From positions 19,689,672-19,753,671 of the forward strand of contig CM065186.1 of the NCBI GenBank assembly GCA_033026295.1: a stretch of 64,000 nucleotides of DNA, given 5' to 3'. The stretch comes from Channa striata (Eukaryota; Chordata; Actinopteri; Anabantiformes; Channidae). How positions within the stretch are numbered: position 1 is the stretch's first letter; each line of letters starts with the position of its first letter. Both the position numbers and the translations under genes were made by a program. The notes under the pieces were generated by a model. That model was not told the origin of the DNA. It saw only the letters and a program-made list of their open reading frames with translations, and searched no databases. Of the stretch, positions 35,946 to 47,561 are shown piece by piece.

Positions 35946-38229
35946 GCCATGAGACAATAACACTTTGCCTAATTAAGCTTTATTTAAAGAGATCACTGGC
36001 TTGTATTCAACCAGCTCTGTTTTGTATTCACCTTCCTCCAACCATTTTGGGAGCAGAAATATGCACCAAACACGGTCCAGTCCCAGCTGACCAATTAGTT
36101 TCATCAATTAATTTCACAAATTACCAAAATTAAAGGTTTGCACATATAGCATTTACTATTGATGCAGCTGTTATTGTTTCAGACATACCAACAACGTCAG
36201 TGATTTTTGTTTTTGTAACATACGGTATGTTGCATAATGTGTTCAACACATTAAGTGAATAATCAGTAAACTGAAACCATGGCAACCAGCTTTTGCTGAA
36301 AATGTGTTGATGTTAGATGGTCTCAGAATCTTGCCTAGCTGTTTCTAAATTCCTAGACAGAATATTTGGATAAAGTGTGACCTTCTTCAGCGTTTCCTGT
36401 GACAATAATTGGCAGGTGTCCCCGCCTGAGGTGCTTGTCCCCGGCCGTGTGAACCCACTGTTTGAAGGGAAATGCTGTGGCCGTGAAAAAGAAAATGTTC
36501 GGCTTGTCCTGTGATGGCTCCTTTTTCACAAAGGTGTATCCATCTTGCTTATGATATTACAACTGGGGATCTGGGAAATGGAATATATACACAGATCCCT
36601 TCCACCACAAAACATTGTCAAAATTATACAGAGTAGCAACAGTGTGAAAAATAAATCCTTTGTTAATTGTTTTGACAGACCATGAATCACTTCACGAGAA
36701 CAGGAACAAGGAAGCTACAAGCAAACGAGCCACTGGTTTGCTTTTCTGGCACATGAATATAAGCAGGGCACTGGTGCTGTGGACACTTCCTGTAGACAGG
36801 AATTGTGGACTCAACCCAAACCTCACAGAGTGCAAAGGTGGTCATACATACATACACATCATGGACACTGTAGAGGGCGCACAGACACTGGCCGTCACAT
36901 TTAGCAGTTGCATAGGGGATGCAGAGAGACTAAATTTAAAGAACATGAGACACCCAGGACTGAATCCAAACCTGCTATGCCAAAAGAGCATCACATGATT
37001 CCTGCGCCAGCACTAAATATAAACTGGATTATTGTTCGGCAAGTTTGACTATTGTTTCACAAACCATAAATGTTTTTTGTTCTTGTGGAGGACTGTAGGT
37101 GATATTACATGAAAATCACAGAAAAAAGGAAACATCTTCACCATAGTAAATCATACGACTTGATTTCTGACAACCCTTATTCTGCAAAATCTATTATGTT
37201 TTGCATAGTCATTGTAAAGTTTGTTCTTCAGTAAATAAATATATAAAAGCAGTAGTTCAGTAGTGTAAATGAAATCTTCACTTAAACAACATACCCGTTG
37301 TCCTAATACCACAGTCAGTGTTGCTGAAACATTCTGACTATTCACAGCATTAGAGAGAAGGAGTCACCAATTTTTATTCCTTAAATTATAATTATTTTAA
37401 ATTAGAAATTGTCTAAATAAAAGATAAGCAAGCAACATTTTTTTTTTTGATATACACAGTAACAATCTCCATTGACACTGTACTTATATATAATATTATC
37501 CTTTGGCTTCACATAATTTGAACTTGACAGGTAATCGGAGTTGAACTGTAGGAGAAGCAGTTTTAACCTAATATTTGAATTGTTGTTACATTCAAAGCAT
37601 CTTACCACTAAAAATGTCCAAGGAATTGTGTAAAAATAAATCTTCACCAACTGTACAGGCAGCTTTGTGCAGCTACAAAGCAGCTAAATATTCTGCCCTG
37701 AGGAAAAAATATCCTGTCACCTGTCAGCTTGTGATATCTGCTGATTCATACCGGCGTGGATGTCACAAAGGTGTGTGTCAGTGCTCCCACATTCAATTTC
37801 CTCTGAGCTGCTTATGAGCTCTGTAGATCTGACTCTACAGTGTGCACATAATTTACACATCCAAACCTGTTTGTTGAAGCACTGATCTGAAAAAAATATA
37901 TTTCAAAATTGTGCAGGAAAATTTCTTTGTTCTGTTGTGTGTGGAAGCCCACAAATGGGAAAACAGGCATGTCGGGCACACACTCCCTCGCAATAATGTT
38001 TGAGACGACGACCTATAATCTATCTATTTGCAGTGTTAAAACCATGTTGACAAAACAGAAGTGTTTAGTTTCCTTAAATTGTTATAGCGAGTTGTAGAGT
38101 TTAACTCACCTCTATGATCATACTGTCACAATGGGACTTTATATGTGTAATAAATATTTCTTGTTAATGGACACTTAAAATGGAAATTAATTCATCATTT
38201 TCCATTAAGGCCACACTCATTGACTCCTA
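35946..38229. other. FHIT: Intronic stretch, nothing recognised
   Basis: A+T-rich DNA without exon, RNA gene or recognisable mobile element. The open frames are short and unconserved in appearance. Confidence 0.5.
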
Positions 38230-38525
38230 ACGACACCGTAAATGAAAATGAAAAAAACTAAATAGTCTGTGTTGACCTACACGCTGACATTTCGTGGCAA
38301 GGCACAGTTCAGGACAAGAATGCAAAACCATTTCTAGCTGTGAATGATCCCGGAGACACAGTGGTCTCAATAATTGTAAAATGGAAAAAGTCTCAAACCT
38401 ACAAGGGTCTTCCATCCTGCCAAACAAAATGTAAGGTAATGCCATCCCTATGGTGAAGCAGGGTGGTGGAAGTAGGGTGCTATCAGGACCACCGGGCTCT
38501 AGAATCTCTAGAATCAAGTCCACAT
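38230..38525 (+). mobile_element. Tc1-type transposon fragment
   Basis: On the + strand the words 'ggcaaggcacagttcaggacaagaatgcaaaaccatttctagctg', 'cacagtggtctcaataattgtaaaatgg' and then 'atggtgaagcagggtggtggaag' are successive blocks of a Tc1-type transposase gene, the last normally followed by the catalytic region. The part between them is deleted and no ends are visible. Confidence 0.6.
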
Positions 38526-41500
38526 GGTTGATCCAGTCCCAAAAGTATTTGGTTCAGTCCTAGTATTTTTAACTGTGACATGTGATTAAATTAGCGTTGG
38601 ATTCTTTGCGATCACAGCGCTATGATACAGTATATTTCAAGCATACCTTTTTTAGACAATTCACATTTCGGGTGTCAAGATATTTCAATAAATGTTTGAA
38701 TGTCAAATAATAATAATAATAATAATAATGCATTTTATAAAAAAAAAAAACAAACAAACTCCAGAGGCTCTATCAGAACAAATGGGGTAAACTGCTTAAA
38801 TTCAGGTGTGAGAACTTTTCCTTGTCATTAAGGGTTATAGTATATGCAAAAAGGGAACGGGTCTGGATGCTTTTCTTTGCGACTCTGGATTCTTACCGTA
38901 TCTAAACAGACGTGTGTCTCTTGAGGTGACAATGATAAGGTTTATCCTTCCAACTGCTTAAGTCCAGGCTGCAACATATTCAGATTTTGACTGGATTATT
39001 ATGTAATCTTGTTCAAACAGCCATGTTCAAAATAAAGAAACACCTAAGTAAAAATGTGTGCAGGATGTATGCATCAGTTATAAAACAAATGCAAAACTTT
39101 CTTTGATTCTTTCTTAAAAAGTGATGGAAATGAGCATGCAGCTTTATTTTGGGTTCATTTTTTTTCCCGCTCTAGATCATGGTAAACATTATCCGAGCTA
39201 AACTAGGATGGGTGTTAACGGCGTTGTCATCTATGGCTCCGGGAGTGTGTTTTGTGTGCTTTACAGTGGACTTCCTCTGGGGTTTACCACTTATGTGTCT
39301 ATAACTTGGCTCCTGACTCAGAAATCCTGTGCTCGCCGCTTTATTCACCAGGGCTTGGCCAGCACTGTATGTTTTCACCCCTGCATTATTTTTTATATTG
39401 CACATTTTCAGCATAATTGAGATATTGTGTTCGGGGGAATTCTCCCCAATAACAAAATGAGCGATCACTATTGTCGTGGAAAGCAGTCACGCCGTTGGAA
39501 GTATTTTTTTCCCAGAGGCAGTAGAGGGATGAGTTCACCTGTCCTCTCCTGCTCTCCTCCCTTTTCTGACATCCTCTGCTTTGTGCAGTGCAGACAATAA
39601 ACACTTTCTAAATTGCTCATATGGAAAATCTGACATTTACAAGAGACACCATCTATCTTCCTGTGCTTTGCTAGATTGCTGATGCAGCTATGCCAGAGTT
39701 TTGGGGGCCACATGCAGGATGCTACCCCACCTTTCCCCATAGATTCATAAAACCTTTAATCAATTATGTGCAAAGATGTGAATCCTGTAAAATATTGTCA
39801 AGCAATAAGATAAAGATTATTCAAGTGCTGCAGGGTGGGAATTTTAATGATATGACATTTTGAGAAATGTGAAATGTGTGAAAGACATAAAATCTAATAT
39901 TAGGTAATTCTTTATAGTACTCATTGACCCTCTGTAATACAGCTCAGTATATTAAACTTATATAAACCAAATGAACAAATAGGACATATACAATGTCAGA
40001 GACATTTGGATAAAAAGACCGAATTTTCCACCCTGGATTGCAGTACTGTTATTATCCCAGATACTTACAGTTTAAGTTAGAACTAAGCCATCTTAGAATA
40101 GATGAATGTGAAACAATCCAATCGTAAACATATATATAATATTTTATTTTATCGTTAATTTAAGATTTTCTCAGGTATATTGGAGTTCTTTTTGCCATAT
40201 GATAATGTTTCTCATTTTAACTGATTTTGGGTCATCATGTTATGTCTTTGATCAAAGATGTATCTTCGCAATGATGTAAAATCAAAATGAATATTCTATT
40301 GGATTAGATGACCCATTCGTTTTTGAATTATGTATTAAATGTAGGATTTTTCCTTGTATTTCAAAGTTCATTTTACTGCCATCTGTAGTGTCCTTGTCTC
40401 CACAGCTACAAAAATCCAGTCTTTATTGTTGTAATATTAGTTGACAAAACATGGTTTAAATGTTATTTACCCCAAACAAAAATATTTATGTGTTTATTGC
40501 TTGACTTTAGAACTAGCAAATAAATGTGCCGTATATTTTTAGAGATTAAATAGTAGCATGGTGTGCAGTCAGACGTGGATTTTAAAACTTGGCTTCAAAT
40601 ATTGGAAAATGCATGGAGTCCCACTGGATGTAGGTTTTCATTAAACAGACAATTATAATGATGTGATTAAAAATGAAGAAAGAGAGTATGAGAGAAATTA
40701 CTGTATTCATGAGGCCCATACTGCACATTCTATTAGTCAGACACTGCTGCTGTCTCCCCACCTTGAATAAATATGTTTCCTGATGGGTCCCCATACTACC
40801 AGCCATTGTAATGGAGTCCCAAATTAGATGTTGGTTATTCTAGTCATCATAATGAACCTGCTGACTGGGAGTGCTCAGGATAGACTCACAAATCTGCAGC
40901 AGTGAATGTGTGAACCCCCCAACTACAATACTGCAGATAATTAGGGCTTTTAATGAGCTGAACTTTTTTATAAACAGGTCTAAAGGAGCATATCTTTCAC
41001 ATTTAGAGGCTGTTGAATGTGCTCGACCATCAAGCCCCTCCCAGTGTGTTGTTGACAGGCTTTCCACTTAAGCCTGTACAGGTCAGGTCCATGCAAGGTG
41101 GGAGACAAAACATCCCTGCACACTGTAATGACTTACAACAAGTCATGAATAGCACATCAGGCAAAGACTTTGTCATGATTTCGGTTCATTTCGGTTCTAC
41201 CTGTGTCTATTAGTGTACAGATCTTAACTTGCTAGTATGTAATGTGTGTATGTATTTACTCGCAAAAAATAATTAACATTATTGTACCTTTGGGGGTGCA
41301 ACAGCTTGTCAGAGGGCCTGTACCCTTTAGGAAGCCACATCTGTACCCAACACACTGATTACTTATATATACCCTTGTCGTTTCTTTAAAGCAGAGAGCA
41401 GCTGTAACAAGGCAAAGAAATTTCCCTTTGGGATTAATAATAAAATTTTTAAATCATTTTTTTTTTTTTTTGGGAGGGGTTGGGGGGGCTGACACTGTGA

Positions 41501-41572
41501 CACTGTCCTGATATTTTACCTTAACCAAATAAATGGTAGTTATAAATATACCCTTTACTATTTGGGAACATG
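38526..41572. other. FHIT: Intronic stretch with (AAT)n and poly-T tracts
   Basis: A perfect (AAT)n tract is at 38706-38729, and a 15-base T run at 41457-41471 is followed by a G-rich run. Otherwise no gene, RNA or element is recognised. Confidence 0.55.
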
Positions 41573-41730
41573 CACTCATTGGCCACTTTATTACGTACTC
41601 CACTACCCACTTCGACCTCAATGTTGAACAGACCTTTCTGACAGTTTGTGAAAGTATAATTCATGGGAGAGCTGCTGTATTGAAGTGCATTAAATTGTAG
41701 AGGTGTACCTAATAAAGTGCAAAGTGAGTG
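41573..41730. mobile_element. 158-bp MITE
   Basis: The ends form an imperfect inverted repeat of about 26 bp: CACTCATTGGCCACTTTATT on the left and CACTCACTTTGCACTTTATT read inward from the right, both continuing into a GTAC word. The element is too short to code. I see no convincing target duplication, so the superfamily is uncertain. The terminal phrase is shared with the element near 55917. Confidence 0.7.
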
Positions 41731-43040
41731 GACATGTACCTTTTTGGCCCTGAGTAAGGTACGCACAGTTAAGGTCCAACAGGGGGTATTTAAGTGTAGT
41801 GGACAGAAATGGTCTCCTGTTTATATGACATGTTGATGGGTATCTAAAATCACCAAATCATTTAAGTGCATTAGTAATATGTGGTAATTATTGAGACAAA
41901 TCTGATTGTTGTTGTTGTTCTTGTAATGTAAATCTCAATTTGTCACAAAATTGTGTCTATCATTTCTACGCTGTTTTGGGAATAATTTGACAACGACTAA
42001 AACCTTCACCTTCCAAATAAATAAAGTCTATTATGAGTGAAATTTGTAGGAAAATTGGAAACATTCAGTGGCCATAATAAAAGTGACAGATGCAAGAGTG
42101 ATATTGGAACAGAGGATTAATACAGCAAGTATTTTTAGTGAGGACAGGACAGTGAAATAGTGAAAAAACATAGGACGTTTATCAGAGACACTCTTTTTGC
42201 TACTGTTAGTTAATGTTTTTACTTTTGTGTCAGTATTTCTTCCCATCTCCTGATATTTTTCATTGTTTTTAAGAATACATCTGTTCGGAAGTATCTCTTT
42301 TTCATGTGTCCTTTTTGTTTCATTTATTCTTTTACTTTGGTGCAGTCGGCCGGTAGTAAACTGTAATAACCGAAGCCAAATTTACTGGTTTGTGGTGGCT
42401 CTCTTAATTTTGCCTGTGTGATGACACAAAGCTGTGACTTTTACTTAAAGCTTTCTGCCAGACTTCTCCACATAGTTCTTAAAACTTTCTTATTAAGAAT
42501 TCAGTTTTGAGATATTGCCAGTTGTCCATCAAAGTTCCTTAGTTTTAACATTTTTTATTATGGAAAGACATCTTTTTTTTATATATGTATATATGTGTGT
42601 ATTTCTTTGTCAGTATATCCCGAGTGTGCCTAAGAAGGAGCATTTGTTCAGTGGGAGAAAGTGGCGGTAGAGTTTTGTTATTGTACTTCATCAATCTGTA
42701 TTTACGTAGATTTAATAATTGCTACGTTGACTTTTACTTCACAGCAAATTATATTTTTTTCTCTACTACATTGTAAATCAAAGTTGTGTTACACAACTTT
42801 ATGCATTTCAAAATGTCAATTTGTATTTTTAAAAAATAACTAATTAGCAAGAGGAATGTATTGCATTAGTCGCTCCTTCTTATCTTATCCAAAAGGTTTA
42901 TTTTACATATTAAGTTTGAGGAAAGAGCACATTTGTTGTTTACCAGCCTGTTCAGCCGATGTCATGCATATGAACTGCAGAAGTGGGGCTATGGTGAAGG
43001 TCTGTTAGGCAATAATAAAATTCTTCTTTAGCGTCAGTGG
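41731..43040. other. FHIT: Intronic stretch, nothing recognised
   Basis: A+T-rich with poly-T and TA runs near 42570-42600. No gene or element is evident. Confidence 0.5.
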
Positions 43041-44070
43041 CAACTGGACTTGCTTGTGGTTCTCGAAGACCTACCACCTCTCATCCAAAATGTTTCATCA
43101 GTTCTTACCACCAGGCTCAGAGATGCACATATACCAAGTGTGGAGTTCCTCAGTTGTTGACACCTTCAGGGTCAACTGGAGGTACCTGCTCCACCCTGCT
43201 TTGAGGGGTTTCCTGCACAACAATCTCAACTCTGGCTAGTGCCCCATTTCAAAATCACCATCCCAGAAAGGATGGCAGATCAGAACATCAACATCTAGGT
43301 GGCCAAGAAAGGGAGGGAGGAACGGTTGTCTTGAACAGAGGTTTACGGCATCAAAATGACAAATCTGCCGAGTGACATGGCTACTTATGGGTTTCTGGGG
43401 TGAGATCCTACCAGCAGCTACAGGAAGAAAGGCTGCCTACAGCAACCAGAGAAGAACAAAATTATTGACAAAGCTGCAAAACATTTAGCCATCATAGTAG
43501 CTTCCCTACTTGTCCACCATATGGACAATTCAGAGGATCTTGTCAACAAGGGTGAAAAACTCAAACTGGACCTGGAGGAAACTATGGGGTCCTCTGATGC
43601 TGGATCTCTTTTCATGCATTCCCACTTCAAGACAGTCAAGACTGTGAAAAAAGATACAGCAAGACAGCATGCTGTCTGTCAGACACTGTCTGGTTTTAAA
43701 TACAACAAGGCATTTTATGGAAAGAAACAGAGCTGTACCACAGGTTCACTCTTGTCCCCTGGTGCGGCGGTCTCCACATGAAAGATGTCGAGAACAGAGC
43801 CTTAAGCATCAGACATCAATTCAGTGGACAAAACATCAAGTTCACTTGGAAGGATGTCACAGGGAACTGTGGCCTTCACATCAAGAAGACAGGAGCCTCA
43901 AGATTGAAGTCTGAAGGAAACCCACATGCACAGATCATTATTTACTCTTTGACTCTCAGCACCCCCCTCGAGCAAAAGCTGGAAGTGATCAGAGCCCGAA
44001 ACCACTGGGTTAGGTGCAAGAGTGGAGGGGAAGGAGAAGGAATTCAAACACACACAAGGAAATGGAAAAT
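43041..44070 (+). pseudogene. Penelope-like retroelement relic
   Basis: The left part (43041-43110) holds 'gtggcaactggacttgctt' and a downstream 'cacctctcatccaaaatgtttcatcag' phrase, typical of the ends of fish Penelope-like elements as I recall them. A + frame at 43453-43780 reads like the reverse transcriptase palm: a D-L-V-N-K segment, then L-D-L-E-E-T-M-G-S-S-D-A-G-S-L-F, the counterpart of the conserved E-T-M-V-S-x-D-V-x-A-L-F block, with the second Asp expected there present. It continues to a decayed G-S-P-V-S-P-like motif. After a frame change, 43778-44000 gives F-S-G-Q-N-I-K-F-T-W-K-D-V and a later P-L-E-Q-K-L-E-V-I-R-A block of the thumb. The Y-x-D-D catalytic segment between them is deleted, and a GIY-YIG domain is not found. 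The frame breaks mean it is inactive. Confidence 0.72.
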
Positions 44071-44501
44071 GCTCTGCACCTATGTTATGCCTTTTTTTAC
44101 CCAGTTGAGAATGTTAATGCTTTACACTGCTTCTCATTCACACAAACACACACACAGATGAGGACAACACAAGAGAGAAGACACCAATGTCCACATTCCA
44201 GATTTAGAAAACGATTGTTTTGAAGGGGAGTAAAGGAAGCCATTTTTGTAGACAACCCTCTTGTAGATAACTAAATGTACATTTATCAGACTATCAACGC
44301 AGTTCTGTCACCACTCCACAGACGTTCACACTGTAATTCATGTGACCCTAACACCAATGAAAAGAGGAGCAACAACCCAATAGCAGTGCATATAATACAT
44401 TTGATAGTGTCAATATATTATGCTTTGCGATTTCAGTATTTTTGTGGTTTCAACAAACTAATCTTTAAAATTACACTTGTCATTTAAATTTATTTAACAT
44501 A
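44071..44501. other. Spacer, nothing recognised
   Basis: Contains a short degraded SINE-tail-like phrase around 44100-44160 ('gttgagaatgttaatgctttacactgcttctcattcacac'). No gene is evident. Confidence 0.4.
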
Positions 44502-44648
44502 CACCAATCGGTCATAACATTATGACACTGATTATCTCTACATTATGTCACCTGTGGGTTGGAAGACAGCAAGGGAACATTTTGTCCTTAAAGTGGATAT
44601 GTTGGACACATGTAAGGATTTGAGCAAGTTTCAAACAGGCCGAATTCA

Positions 44649-45900
44649 ATTAAACTATTTATATAGCGGCAATTTACAACAAGGTCATCTCAAGGCACGT
44701 TATGTAAAGTCAAGACTATACAAACATTTAAAGAAAACCCAACAAATCCCCCTTGAGCAGCTATAGGCAACAGTGGAGAGGAAAAACTCCATTTAACGGA
44801 AAAACCTCCAGCAGAACCAGGCTCAGGGTGGGCGGCCATCTGCCTTGACTGGTTGGGCTGAGTGGAAAGTGGAGAGAGAAAAGAACAGAGCAACAAAAGC
44901 AACAAGAAAACATTGGGCAGGTTAGTAGGACCAGTAGCTGCACACTGGAGGACACACAGCACCAAATCACCTGTGGACAGGGACAGAGAGAGGGAGAAAG
45001 ATGACTACGGGACAAAGAAGACAGAGTTGATGTCATACAATGGTGACATTATAGACGTGGGGTGAGAGGAGAGAGTGAAGACAAGAGGAAGTGGCTCAGT
45101 GCAGAGTCCCCCAGCAGTCTAAGCCTATAGCAGCATGACTATAGCCAACTATAAGCTTTATCAAAGATGAAGGTTTTGAGCCTAGTCTTAAAAGTACAGA
45201 GGGTGTCTGCTTCCTGAATCTGGACTGGGAGCTGGTTCCACAGGAGAGGAGCTTGATAGCTAAAGGTTCTGCCTCCCATTCTACTTTTGGAAATTCTGGG
45301 AGCCACAAGTAGGCCTGCATTTTGGGACAGAAGTGGTCTAGTTGGATTATCTGGTACTAGGAGATCTTTTAGGTATGTAGCTTGTAGCTTGACCGTTTAG
45401 AGCTTTATAAGTAAGAAGAAGGGTTTTAAATGATATTCTACATTTAATGGGAAGCCAATGGAGAGAAGCTAATGAAGGTGAAATATGATCTCTCTTACCA
45501 ATCCTAGTCAGTAATCTTGCTGCAGCATTTTGGATTAATTGGAGGCTTTTAGAGAGTTACTGGGGCAGCCTGAAAGTAGAGAATTACAGTAGTCAAATCT
45601 AGAAGTAACGAATGCATGAACCAGTTTTTCAGCATCGCTTTGAGACAGGATGCTCCTAATTTTGTCAATGTTTCTTAGGTGGAAGAAGGCTGTTGTAGAG
45701 ATTTGTTTTATGTGTGAGCTAAATGACAAATCCTGGTCAAAAATGACTCCGAGATTCCTTGCAGTACTACTGGGGGCCAGAGTTACGTCATCTAAAGTAA
45801 CGATATGGTTGGAAAACATGTTTCTGAGACTTTTAGGCCCAAACAGAATAACTTCAGTTTTATCTGAGTTTAGAAGAAGGAAATTATTCGTCAATTGTGA
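44649..45900 (-). pseudogene. L2/Rex1-like LINE, 5'-truncated, minus strand
   Basis: On the minus strand a frame at 45535-45894 matches the carboxyl-terminal part of a LINE reverse transcriptase: it starts L-L-N-S-D-K-T-E-V-I-L-F-G-P, continues with N-L-G-V-I-F-D-Q-D-L-S-F and H-I-K-Q-I, and ends in F-D-Y-C-N-S-L-L-S-G. This is the region just after the catalytic core, so the copy is 5'-truncated as is usual for LINEs. Downstream the frame is broken, but the tail remains: 'agaaccagctcccag' and later segments, then a 3' untranslated part with 'aacctccagcagaaccaggctcagggtgggcggcc' and a terminal 'tatatagcg..tttacaacaaggtcatctcaaggc' block. It lies inside the Tc1 relic; 'aatt' flanks both ends. 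Confidence 0.82.
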
Positions 45901-45902
45901 TG

Positions 45903-46177
45903 GCCACTGCTACTGTGGCTCAGTTGGTAGCGCGGTTGTCCACCAATCCCACAGTTGTTGGTTCGATCCCTGGCTCCTCTGGTGTCGAAGTGTCCTTGAG
46001 CAAGACACTGAACCCCACTTAGTTGCTCCTGGTGAGCGTCAGCCAGCTGCATAGCATCCCATCGGTGTATGTGTGTTTGAGAGTGTGAATGGGTAGATAA
46101 GAAGCAATGTAAAGCGCTTTGAGTACCAACAGGTAGAAAAGTGCTATATAAGTGCAGATCATTCATTTACCATTTAC
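45903..46177 (+). repeat. tRNA-derived SINE, best copy in window
   Basis: A clear tRNA-like head has an A-box-like 'tggctcagttggtagc' and a B-box 'ggttcgatccc', so it could in principle bind RNA polymerase III factors. Then come the core 'gtgtccttgagcaagacactgaacccc', a 'catcggtgtatgtgtg' segment, and the tail 'aagcgctttgagtacc..aaaagtgctatataagtgcagatcattcatttaccat'. It abuts the LINE relic and precedes the resumed Tc1 sequence. Copies of the family are at 6270-6492 (minus) and 55085-55870 (split). Confidence 0.85.
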
Positions 46178-46690
46178 AACTTGCAGTGGTCAGTATCTGT
46201 TAAAAGTGGTCCTAGGAATTACTAGTGGTGAACTGGGTTATGGGCCATGAAGAAGCAAGCTGGCGGATGTAGTGTGATGCTTTGGACAATGTTCTGCTAG
46301 GAAGCCTTGGGTCTCACCATCAACTTAAATTTGACATGTACCACTTACCTAAGCATTGCTACAGACTACGGTACGCCCTTTCATGAAAACTGTATTCCCT
46401 CTTGGCTGTGGCCTCTGTCAGCAGAATAAATGCACCCGGTCACAAAACAACAATGGTTCACAAATGGTTCAAGGAGCACAACATCTTTGGAGGTGTTGAC
46501 TCGGCCTCCAAATTCCCCAGATCTCAATCCATTCCAGCATCTGTGGATTATGCTGGACAAACAAGTCCGATGCAAGGTATTGCATTTAAAAGAACAACTC
46601 CTAAAGTCTTGGTGCAAGGTACCAGAGCACACCAGTGGACTTCATGTATCAGGCAGAGTGGTTTTGGTGGACCAAGAAAAGTGCAACAAA

Positions 46691-47048
46691 AACCCAATAA
46701 AAATTCACAAGTAATTCCAGAGAAAGTTTGTTCACTTACGCACAGGAGTTCCCCGAGGAAAACAGTCAAGGCCAAAGAAATAGTTCCCAAAAACCCACCA
46801 GGCAAAGAAACTTGAGCAAGGGAGAAACAACCTAAAAAAGAAGCACTGGAGACATGAGGAAACACACGAGAGGTCGAAAGATATTCTGGCAACGGAGGGC
46901 AGGGAGACAGGGTATATAACGAGAGCGACACAGATGAAGCGAATAGAAACTAATGACAGGAGAGAGAGGTAGAAGAGAGCAGGTACCAGGGCAACGCGTA
47001 TCAGCGTCGGTATCATGACATCAGGCTTTAATGGGTCAGGGCGGTTGG
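46691..47048. other. Unassigned repeat-like segment
   Basis: Between the Tc1 relic and the probable LTR. On the minus strand it is pyrimidine-rich and ends in a 'tttttattgggtttttgttgcac' phrase reminiscent of LTR or transposon ends. It includes 'gggtatataacgag' at about 46909. I cannot name a family. Open frames on both strands here look fortuitous. Confidence 0.35.
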
Positions 47049-47561
47049 TGTTGTAGAAATTTTCCTTAGTCAGATGTTGTTAGGTTTTTGAAGAACTGAA
47101 GACAAAGACTCAGCGTGATGAACCACCTCAATTTAATACATGCCGGCACGGAGAAGAGCACATAGTTGTTAATGTCTGCTTCTAACCTCTTACTGTCAAA
47201 CCCCTTCTACTTATACTCAATCTCAACAAAGGAACAACCCTCACAAGAACACAAATGTAGAAAAGCATTTACATACAGTGGTCAGTCATCAGTCATTTCC
47301 TCTTTGAAGCCATTTGTTCGTTAAGCTTGAAAAAGTTCTGTGGTATCTTTCTTGCGGAGTTTAAGACCCCAGGCCCACTATCCCTTACATTCCTTTGGGC
47401 CATATAACAACAAAGTACCTAAGGTGATCTTAAGCAGTCCTCTATATGTGTTACCCCCTGTGGCTTCTTGTTCTCCTTATGATCCCATTGATGAGTCCAT
47501 CTTCTAGTTCTCTAACCATGTGACTAAATTTACATAAATTTCCCCCACATTGGTTATAACA
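47049..47561 (-). repeat. Probable solo LTR, minus strand
   Basis: Read on the minus strand, the segment begins TGTTATAACC and ends TTCTACAACA, the 5'-TG...CA-3' form of a retroviral-type LTR. In order it has a 'gagtataagtagaagggg' TATA-like box, a 'gtattaaattgagg' polyadenylation-like signal about 90 bases later, and a short U5-like 'cgctgagtctttgtcttcagttc' end. No internal coding region is adjacent on either side, so it would be a solo LTR left by recombination. I cannot find a clear target duplication; the flanks carry inverted 'atcaggc/gcctgat' words instead. It could be an endogenous retrovirus or another LTR element. Confidence 0.55.

Larger units (their letters stand above)
44502..46690 (+). 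mobile_element. Tc1-type transposon relic carrying LINE and SINE insertions
   Basis: The left end at 44502 reads CACCAATCGGTCATAACATTATGAC after a TA, the terminal repeat of a common fish Tc1-type family, and runs to about 44648 ('aaggatttgagcaagtttcaaacaggccgaatt'). The transposon resumes at about 46185 with 'gcagtggtcagtatctgttaaaagtggtcc' and continues through 'gcaagctggcggatgtagtgtgatgctttggacaatgttctgctagg' to a transposase C-terminus near 46500-46640: P-P-N-S-P-D-L-N-P-F-Q-H-L-W followed by L-D-K-Q-V-R. The normal catalytic Glu of P-I-E-H-L-W is replaced (F-Q-H). The right inverted repeat is missing; similarity ends near 46690. Confidence 0.75.

Noticed and set aside
41270..41520. Recurring 'gtacctttgggg' phrases suggesting a satellite
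   Set aside because: Only a few loosely similar words and no regular period.
46402..46815. 137-codon + strand frame that looked gene-like
   Set aside because: It runs across Tc1 transposase sequence in the wrong frame and continues into a different repeat segment; the real Tc1 similarity is in the frame beginning at 46430.
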